A stretch of 24,405 nt of DNA from positions 1 to 24,405 of the forward strand of contig CAUFXR010000031.1 in NCBI GenBank assembly GCA_959596515.1. Reading direction: 5' to 3'. Below the pieces are notes generated by a model. It did no database searches and was not told the DNA's origin. It saw only the letters and a list, made by a program, of their open reading frames with translations. Both the position numbers and the translations under genes were made by a program. The DNA comes from an uncultured Oscillospiraceae bacterium (GTDB lineage: Bacteria > Bacillota > Clostridia > Oscillospirales > Acutalibacteraceae). Position 1 is the first letter of the stretch. Each line of letters opens with the position of its first letter. Of this stretch, positions 6,291 through 14,601 are shown one piece after another.

Positions 6291-7838
6291 TTATTGCTTT
6301 ATTTGCCGGAAGATAGATTTTAGCCAGCGAATATCATCTTTTGTCAGGCTTTTCATAGCGAATAGAAGAAAAATATAAATTCCTCCGGTGAACAGCAATT
6401 CAAAAAGTACCCGAACGAGAATGCTGGGGAAAACTTTTCCTAAAATCGTAGAGATGCCCATTAAAAGCAGACCGGGGAAAGCAACGGATAATACAGGTTT
6501 GAAAATCCAGCTAAAAAACTTCATTTTTAGCTGAGTGACCTTCATTAGCCGGGCAATGCTGAGAGTGGAATTTAAAATTTCACTGGCGAAAATGACTACG
6601 ATCAAACCGTTTAAACCCATAATCGGAAGCAGGAAAAGAATTAGTCCCACTCTCATGACAGAATCTATTATGTTATAGGATAGATAGCTGAGCTGTTCAT
6701 TCAGCCCCTTGAGCATACCGTCTACCACACTATCCAGATACATTAAAGGAATTACAGGCGCCAGCACGCTGATATAAACTCCCGGTGATGGATCATTATA
6801 GATAAGAAGCCCTAAATCTTTGGAGAAAAAAACAAAAAAGCCACAGATGAAAATAGAAAACAGAAAGGTAATTTGAAAGACCCGTCCCGCGATATAGTGA
6901 ATGTTCTTTTTGTGGTTGGCGGCGTTGGCTTCAGAAAGCTCAGGAATCAGCAGCATAGAAAAAGAGGACAAAAAGGCGGACGGAAAGGTAATCACGGGCA
7001 TTACCATACCGGCGATCATACCGTAGCCGGCAAGCGACCCTTCGTAAGAGGCGCCGCTTTTCTTTAGTCCCGGTGGGATCAGAATATTTTCCGTCATGGA
7101 AAGACCGGACCGTAGACAGGAGCTGGCAGTGACCGGCAGACAGATCGAAAGCAGTTTTTTTATACCGCCTTTGACGCGGCTCCTGGATACTTTACCCCGG
7201 AGTTTTCGCAGTTCACCCCAGTAGAGCAAAAAGGAATACAGGCAGGAAAAAATTTCCGCCCCGGTCGTGCCCAAAACAATGGCGCAACAGGCGTATTCCA
7301 GTCCCATAGGCGCCAGAAAGTTTACCACCAAGGCGAAAATAACGATTTCCGCGATTTGTTCCAAAAGCTGCTCGCTGGCGGTTTTGATTACCTGACGAAC
7401 GGCGAAAAAATATCCCCGAAAACAAGCGGAAACCGCCATAAATGGCAGGCTGGGAGCTAGAACCTTCAAGGATAAAATGGTACGTGGGTCTTTCAGTACC
7501 TGATGGCCAATAAAATCGGCGCTGAAAAACAGAGCGCTTCCCATCAAAAAACTGAAGAAGAGCCCAAGGACTAGTGCCCTGCGAACTGCGGATTTAGCCT
7601 TTTGATACTCTTTTCGCGCGAGCGCTTCGGTGACTAACCGAGTCACTGCCAGACTGATTCCCGAGGTGACAAAAGTAGAAGCGAATAGAAAAATCGTGCA
7701 AATTAATTGATAAAGTCCGATACCTTCGGCGCCGATCTTATTACTCATATAGACCCGGAAAGAAATTCCGATGATCCGGGAAAGTAGTACGGCGGAGGTG
7801 AGTAGCAGCGCATTGATTAAAAAGGCTTTTTTTCTCAT
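6291..7838 (-). CDS. SpoVB-like MOP-superfamily polysaccharide/lipid flippase
   Basis: This is a 515-residue integral membrane protein with about 14 predicted membrane segments and a short basic N terminus (MRKK). The N-terminal stretch SRIIGISFRVYMSNKIGAEGIGLYQLI matches the spore stage V protein B / Wzx-MurJ-type branch of the MOP exporter superfamily. Relatives move lipid-linked sugar intermediates across the cytoplasmic membrane; SpoVB is needed for spore cortex formation. Length matches SpoVB (about 520). GAGGAGG lies 5 bases upstream of the ATG. It reads toward the repeat array at 5794-6174, which may help to end its transcript. Clostridia often encode several SpoVB paralogues, so a vegetative flippase role is possible. 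Confidence 0.88.
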   Translation of the reverse strand: MRKKAFLINALLLTSAVLLSRIIGISFRVYMSNKIGAEGIGLYQLICTIFLFASTFVTSGISLAVTRLVTEALARKEYQKAKSAVRRALVLGLFFSFLMGSALFFSADFIGHQVLKDPRTILSLKVLAPSLPFMAVSACFRGYFFAVRQVIKTASEQLLEQIAEIVIFALVVNFLAPMGLEYACCAIVLGTTGAEIFSCLYSFLLYWGELRKLRGKVSRSRVKGGIKKLLSICLPVTASSCLRSGLSMTENILIPPGLKKSGASYEGSLAGYGMIAGMVMPVITFPSAFLSSFSMLLIPELSEANAANHKKNIHYIAGRVFQITFLFSIFICGFFVFFSKDLGLLIYNDPSPGVYISVLAPVIPLMYLDSVVDGMLKGLNEQLSYLSYNIIDSVMRVGLILFLLPIMGLNGLIVVIFASEILNSTLSIARLMKVTQLKMKFFSWIFKPVLSVAFPGLLLMGISTILGKVFPSILVRVLFELLFTGGIYIFLLFAMKSLTKDDIRWLKSIFRQIKQ

Positions 7839-8030
7839 GGGTTCCTCCTCGTCCTGATTTGTGCTGAATACTCCCGGAATGTTATTTTGCTTTTGTCGGC
7901 GCAGCTGGTGGTCATTTTGACAGCCGATGGGGTTAGGTGTTGAATGGGGAGAATCTAGGATATATATAGTTTTAAATCAGCGGTTTTATGAGCTTTTCCG
8001 TAAAAAACCAAAAATTAGCGGGGATACCTC

Positions 8031-8059
8031 TTCCCAAAATTTAGAGGATAGGGTATAAT
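8031..8059 (+). promoter_or_regulatory. Predicted promoter of the degV gene
   Basis: TATAAT (8054-8059) is a perfect -10 hexamer. TTCCCA (8031-8036), 17 bases upstream, matches the -35 consensus at four of six positions. The transcript would start near 8066, just ahead of the leader hairpin. Confidence 0.6.
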
Positions 8060-8071
8060 AAATAAAATAAG

Positions 8072-8111
8072 CCGGCATAAAACGTTTTTAGAAACGTTTT
8101 ATCAGTGCCGG
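8072..8111 (+). promoter_or_regulatory. Bulged hairpin in the degV leader
   Basis: CCGGCA (8072-8077) pairs with TGCCGG (8106-8111), and TAAAACGTTT (8078-8087) with AAACGTTTTA (8092-8101). The loop is TTAG, and a 4-base bulge TCAG lies on the 3' side. There is no T run after it, so it is not a terminator. It would form close to the 5' end of the transcript and may stabilise it, or it may be a protein-binding operator. Confidence 0.6.
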
Positions 8112-8139
8112 TCAACTTACGAAAGTGAGGGCTTTTACG

Positions 8140-9012
8140 TTGAGAGATTATATTATTATTACGGATTCAGCCTGTGACCTTTCCCAAAAAATGGTGGAAG
8201 AATTGGGCGTGGGTGTAATTCCGTTGGAATTTCAGTTAAAAGGGAAAAGCTATTTCAATTATCCTGATGAAAGAGAACTTTCCACTAAAGAATTTTATCG
8301 TATTGTGCGCGAGGGCGAAAGCGCGACCACCAGTCAAGTGACGGTACACCGCTATACGGACTATTTTGAGGAAGTACTGAAGCACGACAGAGATATTCTT
8401 TATATCGCTTTTTCCTCTGGGTTATCCGGTTCCTGCAATTCCGCTAAAGTGGCTGCCCAGGAACTTCAGGCCAAGTATCCGGATAATCGCGTGGAGGTCG
8501 TAGACTCTCTTTGTGCCTCTCTAGGTCAGGGATTGTATGTTTACCATGCGGTGCAGGAAAAGAAAAAGGGAAAAACCATTGACCAGGTGATCCAGTGGCT
8601 GGAGGAGAACAAGCTAAACTTGTGCCATTGGTTTACTGTAGATGACCTGAACCATCTTAAGCGCGGGGGACGAGTGTCTCCGGCTACGGCTTTCTTTGGT
8701 ACTATGCTGAATATCAAGCCGGTGCTCCATGTGGATAACGAAGGCCATTTGATCCCTATGAGCAAAGTAAGAGGTAGAAAGGCCTCCCTGGATGCCCTGG
8801 TGGATCACATGGCTCAGACCGCCATCAACCCCAAGGAGCAGGTGATTTTCATCAGCCATGGGGACAGCGAGGCGGACGCCAAGTATGTGGCGGATCAAAT
8901 CAAGGCGAAATTCAAGCCGAAGGATATCTATATCAACCCCATCGGTCCGGTGATTGGTGCTCATTCCGGTCCCGGTACTATGGCGCTGTTCTTCTTAGGA
9001 AGCAAGAGATAA
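8140..9012 (+). CDS. DegV-family fatty-acid-binding protein
   Basis: This 290-residue soluble protein has the two-domain DegV fold, which holds a single fatty acid; FakB members present the fatty acid to the kinase FakA for phosphorylation. Diagnostic stretches are YIIITDSACDLS (N terminus), TSQVT (64-68), the SSGLSGS loop (92-98) that contacts the carboxylate, and TVDDLNHLKRGGRVS in the second domain. I prefer the TTG start at 8140 because GTGAGGG lies about 8 bases upstream and homology begins at once (MRDYIIITDS); a GTG at 8125 adds five residues but has no ribosome-binding site. No fakA-like gene is in the window. It is followed by a terminator-like hairpin and then the ABC exporter genes on the same strand. 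Confidence 0.93.
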   Translation: MRDYIIITDSACDLSQKMVEELGVGVIPLEFQLKGKSYFNYPDERELSTKEFYRIVREGESATTSQVTVHRYTDYFEEVLKHDRDILYIAFSSGLSGSCNSAKVAAQELQAKYPDNRVEVVDSLCASLGQGLYVYHAVQEKKKGKTIDQVIQWLEENKLNLCHWFTVDDLNHLKRGGRVSPATAFFGTMLNIKPVLHVDNEGHLIPMSKVRGRKASLDALVDHMAQTAINPKEQVIFISHGDSEADAKYVADQIKAKFKPKDIYINPIGPVIGAHSGPGTMALFFLGSKR

Positions 9013-9070
9013 GAGGTCACGGAATACGCTAAGGAAAGGAAACCCCTCCATAGCTCCATAATAGAGTAAT

Positions 9071-9125
9071 AGGAGACGGAGTGCAGGGGCAGGGCGAAAG
9101 CCTGTTCTTGAAGCCGTCTCCTTTT
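9071..9125 (+). terminator. Terminator or attenuator between degV and the ABC exporter
   Basis: AGGAGACGG (9071-9079) pairs perfectly with CCGTCTCCT (9114-9122) and is followed by TTTT. Inside, CAGGGC-GAAA-GCCTG (9090-9104) forms a second helix capped by a GNRA-type loop. It ends the degV transcript. Because it stands 70 bases ahead of the exporter and no separate promoter was found after it, it may also act as an attenuator. Confidence 0.75.
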
Positions 9126-9195
9126 GTCTGAAAATGCGGGATCGATCTGAGAACGCGGGATCAAAAGATTTTCTCATAGAACGCGAGGAACCGGT

Positions 9196-10935
9196 ATGTT
9201 TAAATTAGCCCGTTTTTTAAAGCCCTATAAAAAGCAAGTGATCCTCGGCCCAATTTTTAAGCTGATTGAGGCGATTTTTGAGCTGATTGTGCCTTTGGTG
9301 ATGGCTAATATCATCGATATCGGCGTAAAGAATAACGATGGCCCTTATATTTGGAGAATGGGCGGTCTGCTGCTACTGTTAGGCGTAGTGGGCCTATGTT
9401 CAACGCTGGTGTGCCAGTATTTTGCCTCCATCGCATCTCAGGGCTTCGGTACAGAGCTGAGAAACAAGCTGTTTCGCCACATCAATACTTTCTCCTACGC
9501 CGAGGTGGATAAGTTCGGTACACCGTCGCTGATCACCCGGTTGACCAATGACGTCAACCAAATGCAGCAGGCTGTGGCTATGCTGATCCGCTTGGTTATC
9601 CGGGCGCCGTTTCTGGCCGTTGGCGCCATTGTGATGGCGATGATTCTAGACTTGAGAATGTCCCTGATTTTCCTGGTAGCCGCTCCATTTCTGGCAGGCG
9701 TTATCTTTTTGGTCATGAACCGCAGCATCCCCTTTTACCGCGGAATCCAGAAAAAACTGGACAAGATTTCTTTGATCTCCCGGGAAAATCTCAGCGGCGT
9801 TAGAGTGATTCGGGCTTTCAGTAAGCAGGATAGCGAAAAGAAACGGTTTCAGGAGGCCAGTGACGATCTGTCTAGGACCGCTATCCATGTGGGTAAAATC
9901 TCCGCTCTTTTAAACCCAGCCACTACGGTAATTTTAAATATCGCAATCATCGGTATCGTGTGGTATGGAGGCCAACGAGTCCAGATCGGTGATCTTTCTC
10001 AAGGAGAGGTTATCGCCTTCGTCAATTATATCAACCAGATTTTGCTAGCCATGATCGTCATCGCCAATCTGGTGGTGCTGTTCACAAAGGCTTCCGCTTC
10101 TGCCGCCAGAATCAATGAGGTGCTGGAGACCCTGCCATCTATTGAGGAAACCGCAGAACAGCCTGTGGATGTCGTGCCAAAAGCAGACACCCCAAAAGTG
10201 GAGTTCCAAAATGTCAGCTTCGCCTATGCCGGATCTGATGAGTATTCCCTGGAGGATATCCAGCTTCAGATCCGCCGTGGGGAAACCGTCGGCATCATCG
10301 GTGGTACTGGTTCTGGAAAATCCACTCTAATTAACCTGATTCCCCGCTTCTACGAGGCTACTAAGGGAACGGTGTTGGTAGATGGCGTTAATGTGAAAGA
10401 ATATCCTTTTGAGCAGCTTCGGACCCAGATCGGCCTTGTGCCTCAAAAGGCTACCCTGTTTTCCGGCACTGTCCGGGAAAATCTGCGGTGGCGCAAGGAA
10501 AACGCTACTGACGAGGAGATCGCCCGGGCTTTATCTATCGCTCAGGCCTCGGAATTTGTAGACGCGTTGCCGGAAAGATATGATTCCATTATTGACCAGG
10601 GTGGAAAGAACCTTTCCGGCGGGCAGAAGCAGCGATTGACCATCGCCAGGGCGCTGGTGGGTGAACCAGAGCTTCTGATTTTGGATGACAGCGCCAGCGC
10701 TCTGGATTTTGCTACCGACGCAGCGCTCAGACAAGCTATCCGAAGAGAAACCAAAAATATGACAGTGATCATTGTATCCCAGCGGGCCAGTACCATACGG
10801 AATGCGGATCAGATTGTGGTACTGGACGATGGCAGAATAGAGGGAATCGGAACACATCAGCAGCTTTTAAAAACCTGCGAGACCTACCGGGAAATCTGTC
10901 TGTCTCAGCTTAGCAGCGAGGAGGTGGGCGCATGA
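9196..10935 (+). CDS. Heterodimeric ABC exporter subunit with degenerate ATPase site
   Basis: This 579-residue half-transporter has six membrane segments (about 15-310) followed by a nucleotide-binding domain. Walker A is GGTGSGKS (369-376) and the signature is the canonical LSGGQ (473-477). Walker B ends LILDD, so Asp498 replaces the catalytic glutamate, and the switch histidine is replaced by Gln529 (IVSQRAS). This is the non-catalytic partner pattern of BmrC/LmrC/TM287-type subunits. GAGGAA lies 5 bases ahead of the ATG. The stop overlaps the start of the second subunit by ATGA. The pair sits in the cytoplasmic membrane and probably exports drugs or amphipathic molecules; the substrate cannot be read from the sequence. 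It follows degV on the same strand, behind a hairpin. Confidence 0.95.
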   Translation: MFKLARFLKPYKKQVILGPIFKLIEAIFELIVPLVMANIIDIGVKNNDGPYIWRMGGLLLLLGVVGLCSTLVCQYFASIASQGFGTELRNKLFRHINTFSYAEVDKFGTPSLITRLTNDVNQMQQAVAMLIRLVIRAPFLAVGAIVMAMILDLRMSLIFLVAAPFLAGVIFLVMNRSIPFYRGIQKKLDKISLISRENLSGVRVIRAFSKQDSEKKRFQEASDDLSRTAIHVGKISALLNPATTVILNIAIIGIVWYGGQRVQIGDLSQGEVIAFVNYINQILLAMIVIANLVVLFTKASASAARINEVLETLPSIEETAEQPVDVVPKADTPKVEFQNVSFAYAGSDEYSLEDIQLQIRRGETVGIIGGTGSGKSTLINLIPRFYEATKGTVLVDGVNVKEYPFEQLRTQIGLVPQKATLFSGTVRENLRWRKENATDEEIARALSIAQASEFVDALPERYDSIIDQGGKNLSGGQKQRLTIARALVGEPELLILDDSASALDFATDAALRQAIRRETKNMTVIIVSQRASTIRNADQIVVLDDGRIEGIGTHQQLLKTCETYREICLSQLSSEEVGA

Positions 10936-12674
10936 CTCCCAAAGAGATTTTAAAGCGTCTATTCGAGTACGCTAGACCCTATGTGGGGTATTTGATCGGC
11001 GGTCTTCTGTGTGCTGTCGTAAGCATCGCCCTGACCCTGTTCGGTCCGGTGCTGATCGGTAAGGCTATTGACCAAATCGTGGGGCCAGGCAAGGTGAATT
11101 TTCCAGAAACTCTAAAGTATTTGGTCATGCTGGGAATCACTGTGCTTTTGGCGGCGGTGTTCCAGTGGCTGATGACCCTGTGTACCAATAAAGTGACCTA
11201 TTACACGGTGAATGACCTGAGACAAGCGGTCTTCGGCAAGCTTCACCAGGTACCGCTGAAATACATCGATGGGAGTCCCCATGGGGATATCATCAACCGG
11301 CTGATCAACGACATCGACTTTATTTCCGATGGCTTATTGCAGGGCTTGACGCAGCTGTTTACCGGCGTTGTCACCATTGTGGGTACTTTGGGGTTCATGC
11401 TGGGAATCAATCCCCTGATCGCCCTGGTGGTGGTTCTGGTAACGCCCCTGTCCTTATTTGTGGCGGTGTTCGTCGCTAAAAACTCTAATAAGATGTTCAA
11501 GGAACAGACGAAGACCCAGGGTGAGCTTGGAGGCTGTATCGAGGAAATGCTGGGCAACCAAAAGGTGGTCAAAGCGTTTTCTTATGAGGAGCGGGCCGAG
11601 GAAAAATTTCAGGAGATTAACGCCCGGCTTTATAAATGCGGGCAGAAGGCACAGTTTTTCTCCTCGCTCTCTAACCCCAGTACCCGCTTTGTTAACGGCA
11701 TTGTGTACGCCGCGGCAGGAGTAGTGGGAGCGATCTCTGTCATCAATGGAAACCTGAGCGTAGGCGGTGTCTCGTCCTTTTTGACTTACGCGAATCAATA
11801 CACCAAGCCTTTTAATGAGGTCACCGGGGTGATTACTCAGCTGCAGACGGCGTTTTCGTCGGCGGGCAGGGTGTTCGCTCTCTTGGACCAGCCCAGAGAA
11901 GTTCCGGACGCGCCGGACGCCAAAACGGTGAAAAGCTGTGAGGGCCGGGTAAAAATAGATCATGTTTCTTTTTCTTATCGTAAAGACCAGAAGCTGATCG
12001 AAAACTTTAATCTGGAAACTAAACCGGGCCAGAGAATCGCCATTGTCGGACCTACTGGCTGCGGGAAGACTACCATGATCAACCTTCTCATGCGGTTCTA
12101 TGACGTTAATCAGGGGGAGATCAGCATTGACGGCGTTCCGGTCAAGGAGATGACCCGGGATAGCCTGAGGCGGCTTTTTGGCATGGTGCTTCAGGATACC
12201 TGGCTGTATTCCGCCACGGTGCGGGAAAATATCGCCTATGGCAAGCCAGGCGCCACCATGGAGGAAATCCGGGCGGCGGCGAAGGCGGCTTATGCCGATG
12301 GCTTTATCCGCAGGATGACTCGGGGTTACGATACTGTGATCAGTGAGGATGGCGGAAATCTGTCCCAGGGGCAGAAACAGCTTCTCAGTATTGCCCGGGT
12401 GATGCTGGTAGATCCGCCGATGCTGATTCTGGATGAGGCTACCAGTTCTATTGATACCTTGACAGAAATTCGTGTGCAAAAGGCCTTCGACAAGATGATG
12501 GAGGGACGTACCAGTTTTATTGTGGCGCATCGTTTGTCCACCATCAAAAACGCCGATGTAATCCTGGTGATGAACCAGGGCAATATCATCGAGCAGGGAA
12601 GCCATCAGGAGCTTCTGGACCGGGGAGGCTTTTATTACCACCTTTACAACAGTCAGTTCGCGAAAACAGAGTGA
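10932..12674 (+). CDS. Heterodimeric ABC exporter subunit with catalytic ATPase site
   Basis: This 580-residue half-transporter is the partner of the preceding gene. Six membrane segments (about 15-310) are followed by a nucleotide-binding domain with Walker A GPTGCGKT (373-380), Walker B LILDE with catalytic Glu502, and switch His534 (IVAHRLS). Its signature is LSQGQ (477-481) instead of LSGGQ. Together with the Asp498/Gln529 changes in the partner, this means one composite site is intact (this Walker A/B with the partner's LSGGQ) and the other is degenerate, as in BmrD/LmrD/TM288-type heterodimers. Start and partner stop overlap in ATGA, so expression is coupled 1:1. An intrinsic-terminator hairpin follows at 12789-12836. 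Confidence 0.95.
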   Translation: MTPKEILKRLFEYARPYVGYLIGGLLCAVVSIALTLFGPVLIGKAIDQIVGPGKVNFPETLKYLVMLGITVLLAAVFQWLMTLCTNKVTYYTVNDLRQAVFGKLHQVPLKYIDGSPHGDIINRLINDIDFISDGLLQGLTQLFTGVVTIVGTLGFMLGINPLIALVVVLVTPLSLFVAVFVAKNSNKMFKEQTKTQGELGGCIEEMLGNQKVVKAFSYEERAEEKFQEINARLYKCGQKAQFFSSLSNPSTRFVNGIVYAAAGVVGAISVINGNLSVGGVSSFLTYANQYTKPFNEVTGVITQLQTAFSSAGRVFALLDQPREVPDAPDAKTVKSCEGRVKIDHVSFSYRKDQKLIENFNLETKPGQRIAIVGPTGCGKTTMINLLMRFYDVNQGEISIDGVPVKEMTRDSLRRLFGMVLQDTWLYSATVRENIAYGKPGATMEEIRAAAKAAYADGFIRRMTRGYDTVISEDGGNLSQGQKQLLSIARVMLVDPPMLILDEATSSIDTLTEIRVQKAFDKMMEGRTSFIVAHRLSTIKNADVILVMNQGNIIEQGSHQELLDRGGFYYHLYNSQFAKTE

Positions 12675-12701
12675 TTTCTGTTTTGTTTTTCCTGAAACCA
12701 G

Positions 12702-12730
12702 TTCACAAATGTGGAGCGACTGTCTATATT
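12702..12730 (+). promoter_or_regulatory. Predicted promoter of the symporter gene
   Basis: TTCACA (12702-12707) and TATATT (12725-12730) each match the sigma-A hexamers at five of six positions, with a 17-base spacer. Transcription should start near 12737, giving a leader of about 100 bases that contains the terminator-like hairpin ending at the start codon. Confidence 0.7.
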
Positions 12731-12788
12731 TGGCCTTTTACGATTTCCACCTTTTCCAAGAGAACCTCCAAGACCTCTTTCAGCGCAT

Positions 12789-12836
12789 AAAGCCCCGTTC
12801 CGTCCTCATAGTAATGGGACGGGAAGGGGGCTTTTT
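12789..12836 (+). terminator. Terminator/attenuator hairpin overlapping the symporter Shine-Dalgarno
   Basis: AAAGCCCC (12789-12796) pairs with GGGGCTTT (12827-12834), TTCC (12798-12801) with GGAA (12822-12825), and GTCC (12802-12805) with GGAC (12817-12820). The loop is 11 bases, with one G-G mismatch and one bulged G. Five T residues (12832-12836) follow and touch the ATG at 12837. The right arm, GAAGGGGG, is also the only ribosome-binding site of the symporter gene. It can end the ABC transcript, but it also lies in the symporter leader. Confidence 0.8.
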
Positions 12837-14177
12837 ATGTTGGAGCAAATTGGGAATTGGATCAACCGGCTGGTATGGGGGCCGGCTACTCTGGGAGCGC
12901 TTCTGCTTATTGGGATTTACTACACCGTCAGATCTGGTTTTTTCCCCTTCCGCAGACTGCGGCTTTGGTGGAAGGAAACGGCGGGAAGCTTTTTCCACAA
13001 ATCGGAGCGGACCGCCGGAATGTCTGGAAAGAAAGGAATTTCTTCTTTTCAGGCCATGACCGCTGCTTTGGCTGGCGCCATGGGAACCGGGAATATCGTG
13101 GGAGTAGCGGCGGCTTTGACGATCGGAGGACCGGGAGCGATTTTCTGGATGTGGGTAGCGTCCCTGTTTGGGATGATGACTATTTTCGGAGAGAATGTCC
13201 TGGGGTGCCGATATCGCCAGAAAAACAAAAAGGGAGAATGGGTAGGTGGCCCGATGTATTATCTCTCTAAAGGACTTCACAGCCGCTTTTTAGCAAGTTT
13301 GTTTTCTGTGGCCTGTATTTTTTCTTCTCTTACCATGGGCAACATGACCCAGGCTAATTCCATCGCTGGAGCCATGAAGGCGGGATTTTCGATCCCTTCC
13401 TGGGCCACGGGGGCGGTGTTGGCCCTAATGGTGGGAGTGATTATCCTAGGAGGGCTGAAAAGAATTGCCGGTCTTACAGAGAAGATCGTGCCATTTATGA
13501 GTGCGTTTTATCTGATTGGCTGTCTGGTGGTTATCGCTGTCCACGGCGGAAGCCTGCCTCGAATATTTGAAACCGTTTTTCGGGAAGCTTTTCAGTTTCA
13601 GGCAGTGGCTGGCGGCGGTACAGGTTTCACCGCTGCCGCCGCAATCCAGGGGATTTCTAAGGGTACCTTTTCCAACGAGGCGGGATTAGGCAGCGCGCCG
13701 ATCATTTACGCAGCCTCGGAAGAGGCTGACGGAGTAAAGCAGGGAATGTGGGGCATTTTTCAAGTGTTTGCCGATACCATGGTAGGATGTACCGTGACAG
13801 CCCTCTGCATCCTGTCTTCTGGGGCGTTGGGTTCCGGTCTGACTGGTGTGGCTTTGAGCACCCAGGCCTTTTCCAGCGTGTTCGGGGAAATGGGCGGCGT
13901 ATTTGTAGCGCTGTCCATCGTCATGTTCGCTTTCGCCACGCTGATAAGCTGGTCCTACTATGGCGAAAAAAGTCTGGAATATCTGGCTGGTGAACGGTTG
14001 ATTCCGTTTTATCGATTCCTTTACACTGCCTGTGCCGCCATGGGCTGTATGTTAAGCTTGGATGTTGTTTGGAAAGCGGCAGACACCTTCAACGGTCTGA
14101 TGGCCATTCCGAACATGATCGCTTTGGCTTTGCTGTCCCGAGAGGTCTTTGCGGAAATGAAAAAACACCAGCTTTAG
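12837..14177 (+). CDS. Sodium/alanine (AGCS family) amino-acid symporter
   Basis: This 446-residue membrane transporter couples sodium (or proton) entry to uptake of alanine or glycine. AGCS signatures are GAMGTGNIVGVAAAL (80-94, with GTGN at 83-86), GGPGAIFWMW (98-107) and GTFSNEAGLGSAPI near 276-289. It has about 10-11 hydrophobic segments, consistent with the family's LeuT-like fold. The ATG at 12837 is chosen because family homology begins there (MLEQIGNWINRLVWGP) and AAGGGGG lies just ahead; an in-frame ATG at 12711 would place the hairpin and the promoter -10 inside the coding sequence. The 3' end is followed by a strong bidirectional terminator (14402-14436). Confidence 0.95.
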   Translation: MLEQIGNWINRLVWGPATLGALLLIGIYYTVRSGFFPFRRLRLWWKETAGSFFHKSERTAGMSGKKGISSFQAMTAALAGAMGTGNIVGVAAALTIGGPGAIFWMWVASLFGMMTIFGENVLGCRYRQKNKKGEWVGGPMYYLSKGLHSRFLASLFSVACIFSSLTMGNMTQANSIAGAMKAGFSIPSWATGAVLALMVGVIILGGLKRIAGLTEKIVPFMSAFYLIGCLVVIAVHGGSLPRIFETVFREAFQFQAVAGGGTGFTAAAAIQGISKGTFSNEAGLGSAPIIYAASEEADGVKQGMWGIFQVFADTMVGCTVTALCILSSGALGSGLTGVALSTQAFSSVFGEMGGVFVALSIVMFAFATLISWSYYGEKSLEYLAGERLIPFYRFLYTACAAMGCMLSLDVVWKAADTFNGLMAIPNMIALALLSREVFAEMKKHQL

Positions 14178-14601
14178 ACAGCGGATGTCAAAAACAACTT
14201 GTCGTCGCGTTTTTTTAACTTTGAATGACCGTCCAAAATCGATCGAAATTTTCGCCCATGAGGAAAAAACATTAAAGGCGTAGCGCACTGCCCAAGGGTG
14301 TCAAAATATTTTTAAGCGTCTTTTAGACGATCTGGATGCCGATTGCTTTTTAACACGACAGACAACTTTACTCTTTGGGGAAAGCTGTGCCAAAAAAATA
14401 AAAAAAGCAGGAGACGTTTTACGTCTCCTGCTTTTTACGTTGTCTTAAGCACGCTTGACAGGTATGAACAAGATGAAAAGCGGATAGACCACAAATATTG
14501 CCCAATTGTCCAATAATATAAAAAGTATAAAAACTTTTTAGGCGTCGGTATGGTTACTGATTAGAAAAGAATGGGTTTTACACTTTTAGGCTGTTAAGAG
14601 A
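14178..14601. other. Gene-free convergent intergenic region
   Basis: These 424 bases separate the converging symporter and LPG_synthase_TM-type genes. They contain a small hairpin CGTCT-TTT-AGACG (14317-14329), the strong bidirectional terminator (14402-14436) and an AT-only inverted repeat AAAAAGT/ACTTTTT near 14520-14540. No open frame with a ribosome-binding site was found. Confidence 0.7.
14402..14436. terminator. Bidirectional intrinsic terminator
   Basis: This is a perfect 16 bp stem (14402-14417 with 14421-14436) and 3-base loop, with GCAGGAGACGT as the GC-rich core. The plus strand ends in TTTTT. On the minus strand the A-rich bases before 14407 give a T run of at least six followed by more T-rich sequence. 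It serves both the symporter gene (plus) and the glycosyltransferase operon (minus). Confidence 0.92.

Larger units (their letters stand above)
7839..8139. other. Divergent intergenic region, spoVB-like / degV
   Basis: These 301 bases lie between divergent genes. The right part holds the predicted degV promoter (8031-8059) and the bulged hairpin at 8072-8111. Nothing recognisable was found in the left 190 bases, and no consensus housekeeping promoter for the spoVB-like gene was seen, which would fit a sporulation sigma factor. Confidence 0.55.

Noticed and set aside
9134..9208. 24-codon leader peptide before the ABC exporter
   Set aside because: The frame opens with ATG but has no ribosome-binding site, and it overlaps the exporter start in another frame. 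It is kept only as a thought for attenuation.
11454..12641. 395-codon open frame antisense to the second exporter gene
   Set aside because: It is the complement of strongly family-matching coding sequence; its length reflects codon composition on the opposite strand.
12731..12836. Glycine riboswitch ahead of the sodium/alanine-type symporter gene
   Set aside because: Glycine riboswitches are common before such genes, but the conserved aptamer core was not found. Only the terminator-like hairpin is supported.
12711..12836. N-terminal 42-codon extension of the symporter
   Set aside because: It would translate the promoter -10 and the terminator hairpin; family homology and the ribosome-binding site both support the ATG at 12837.
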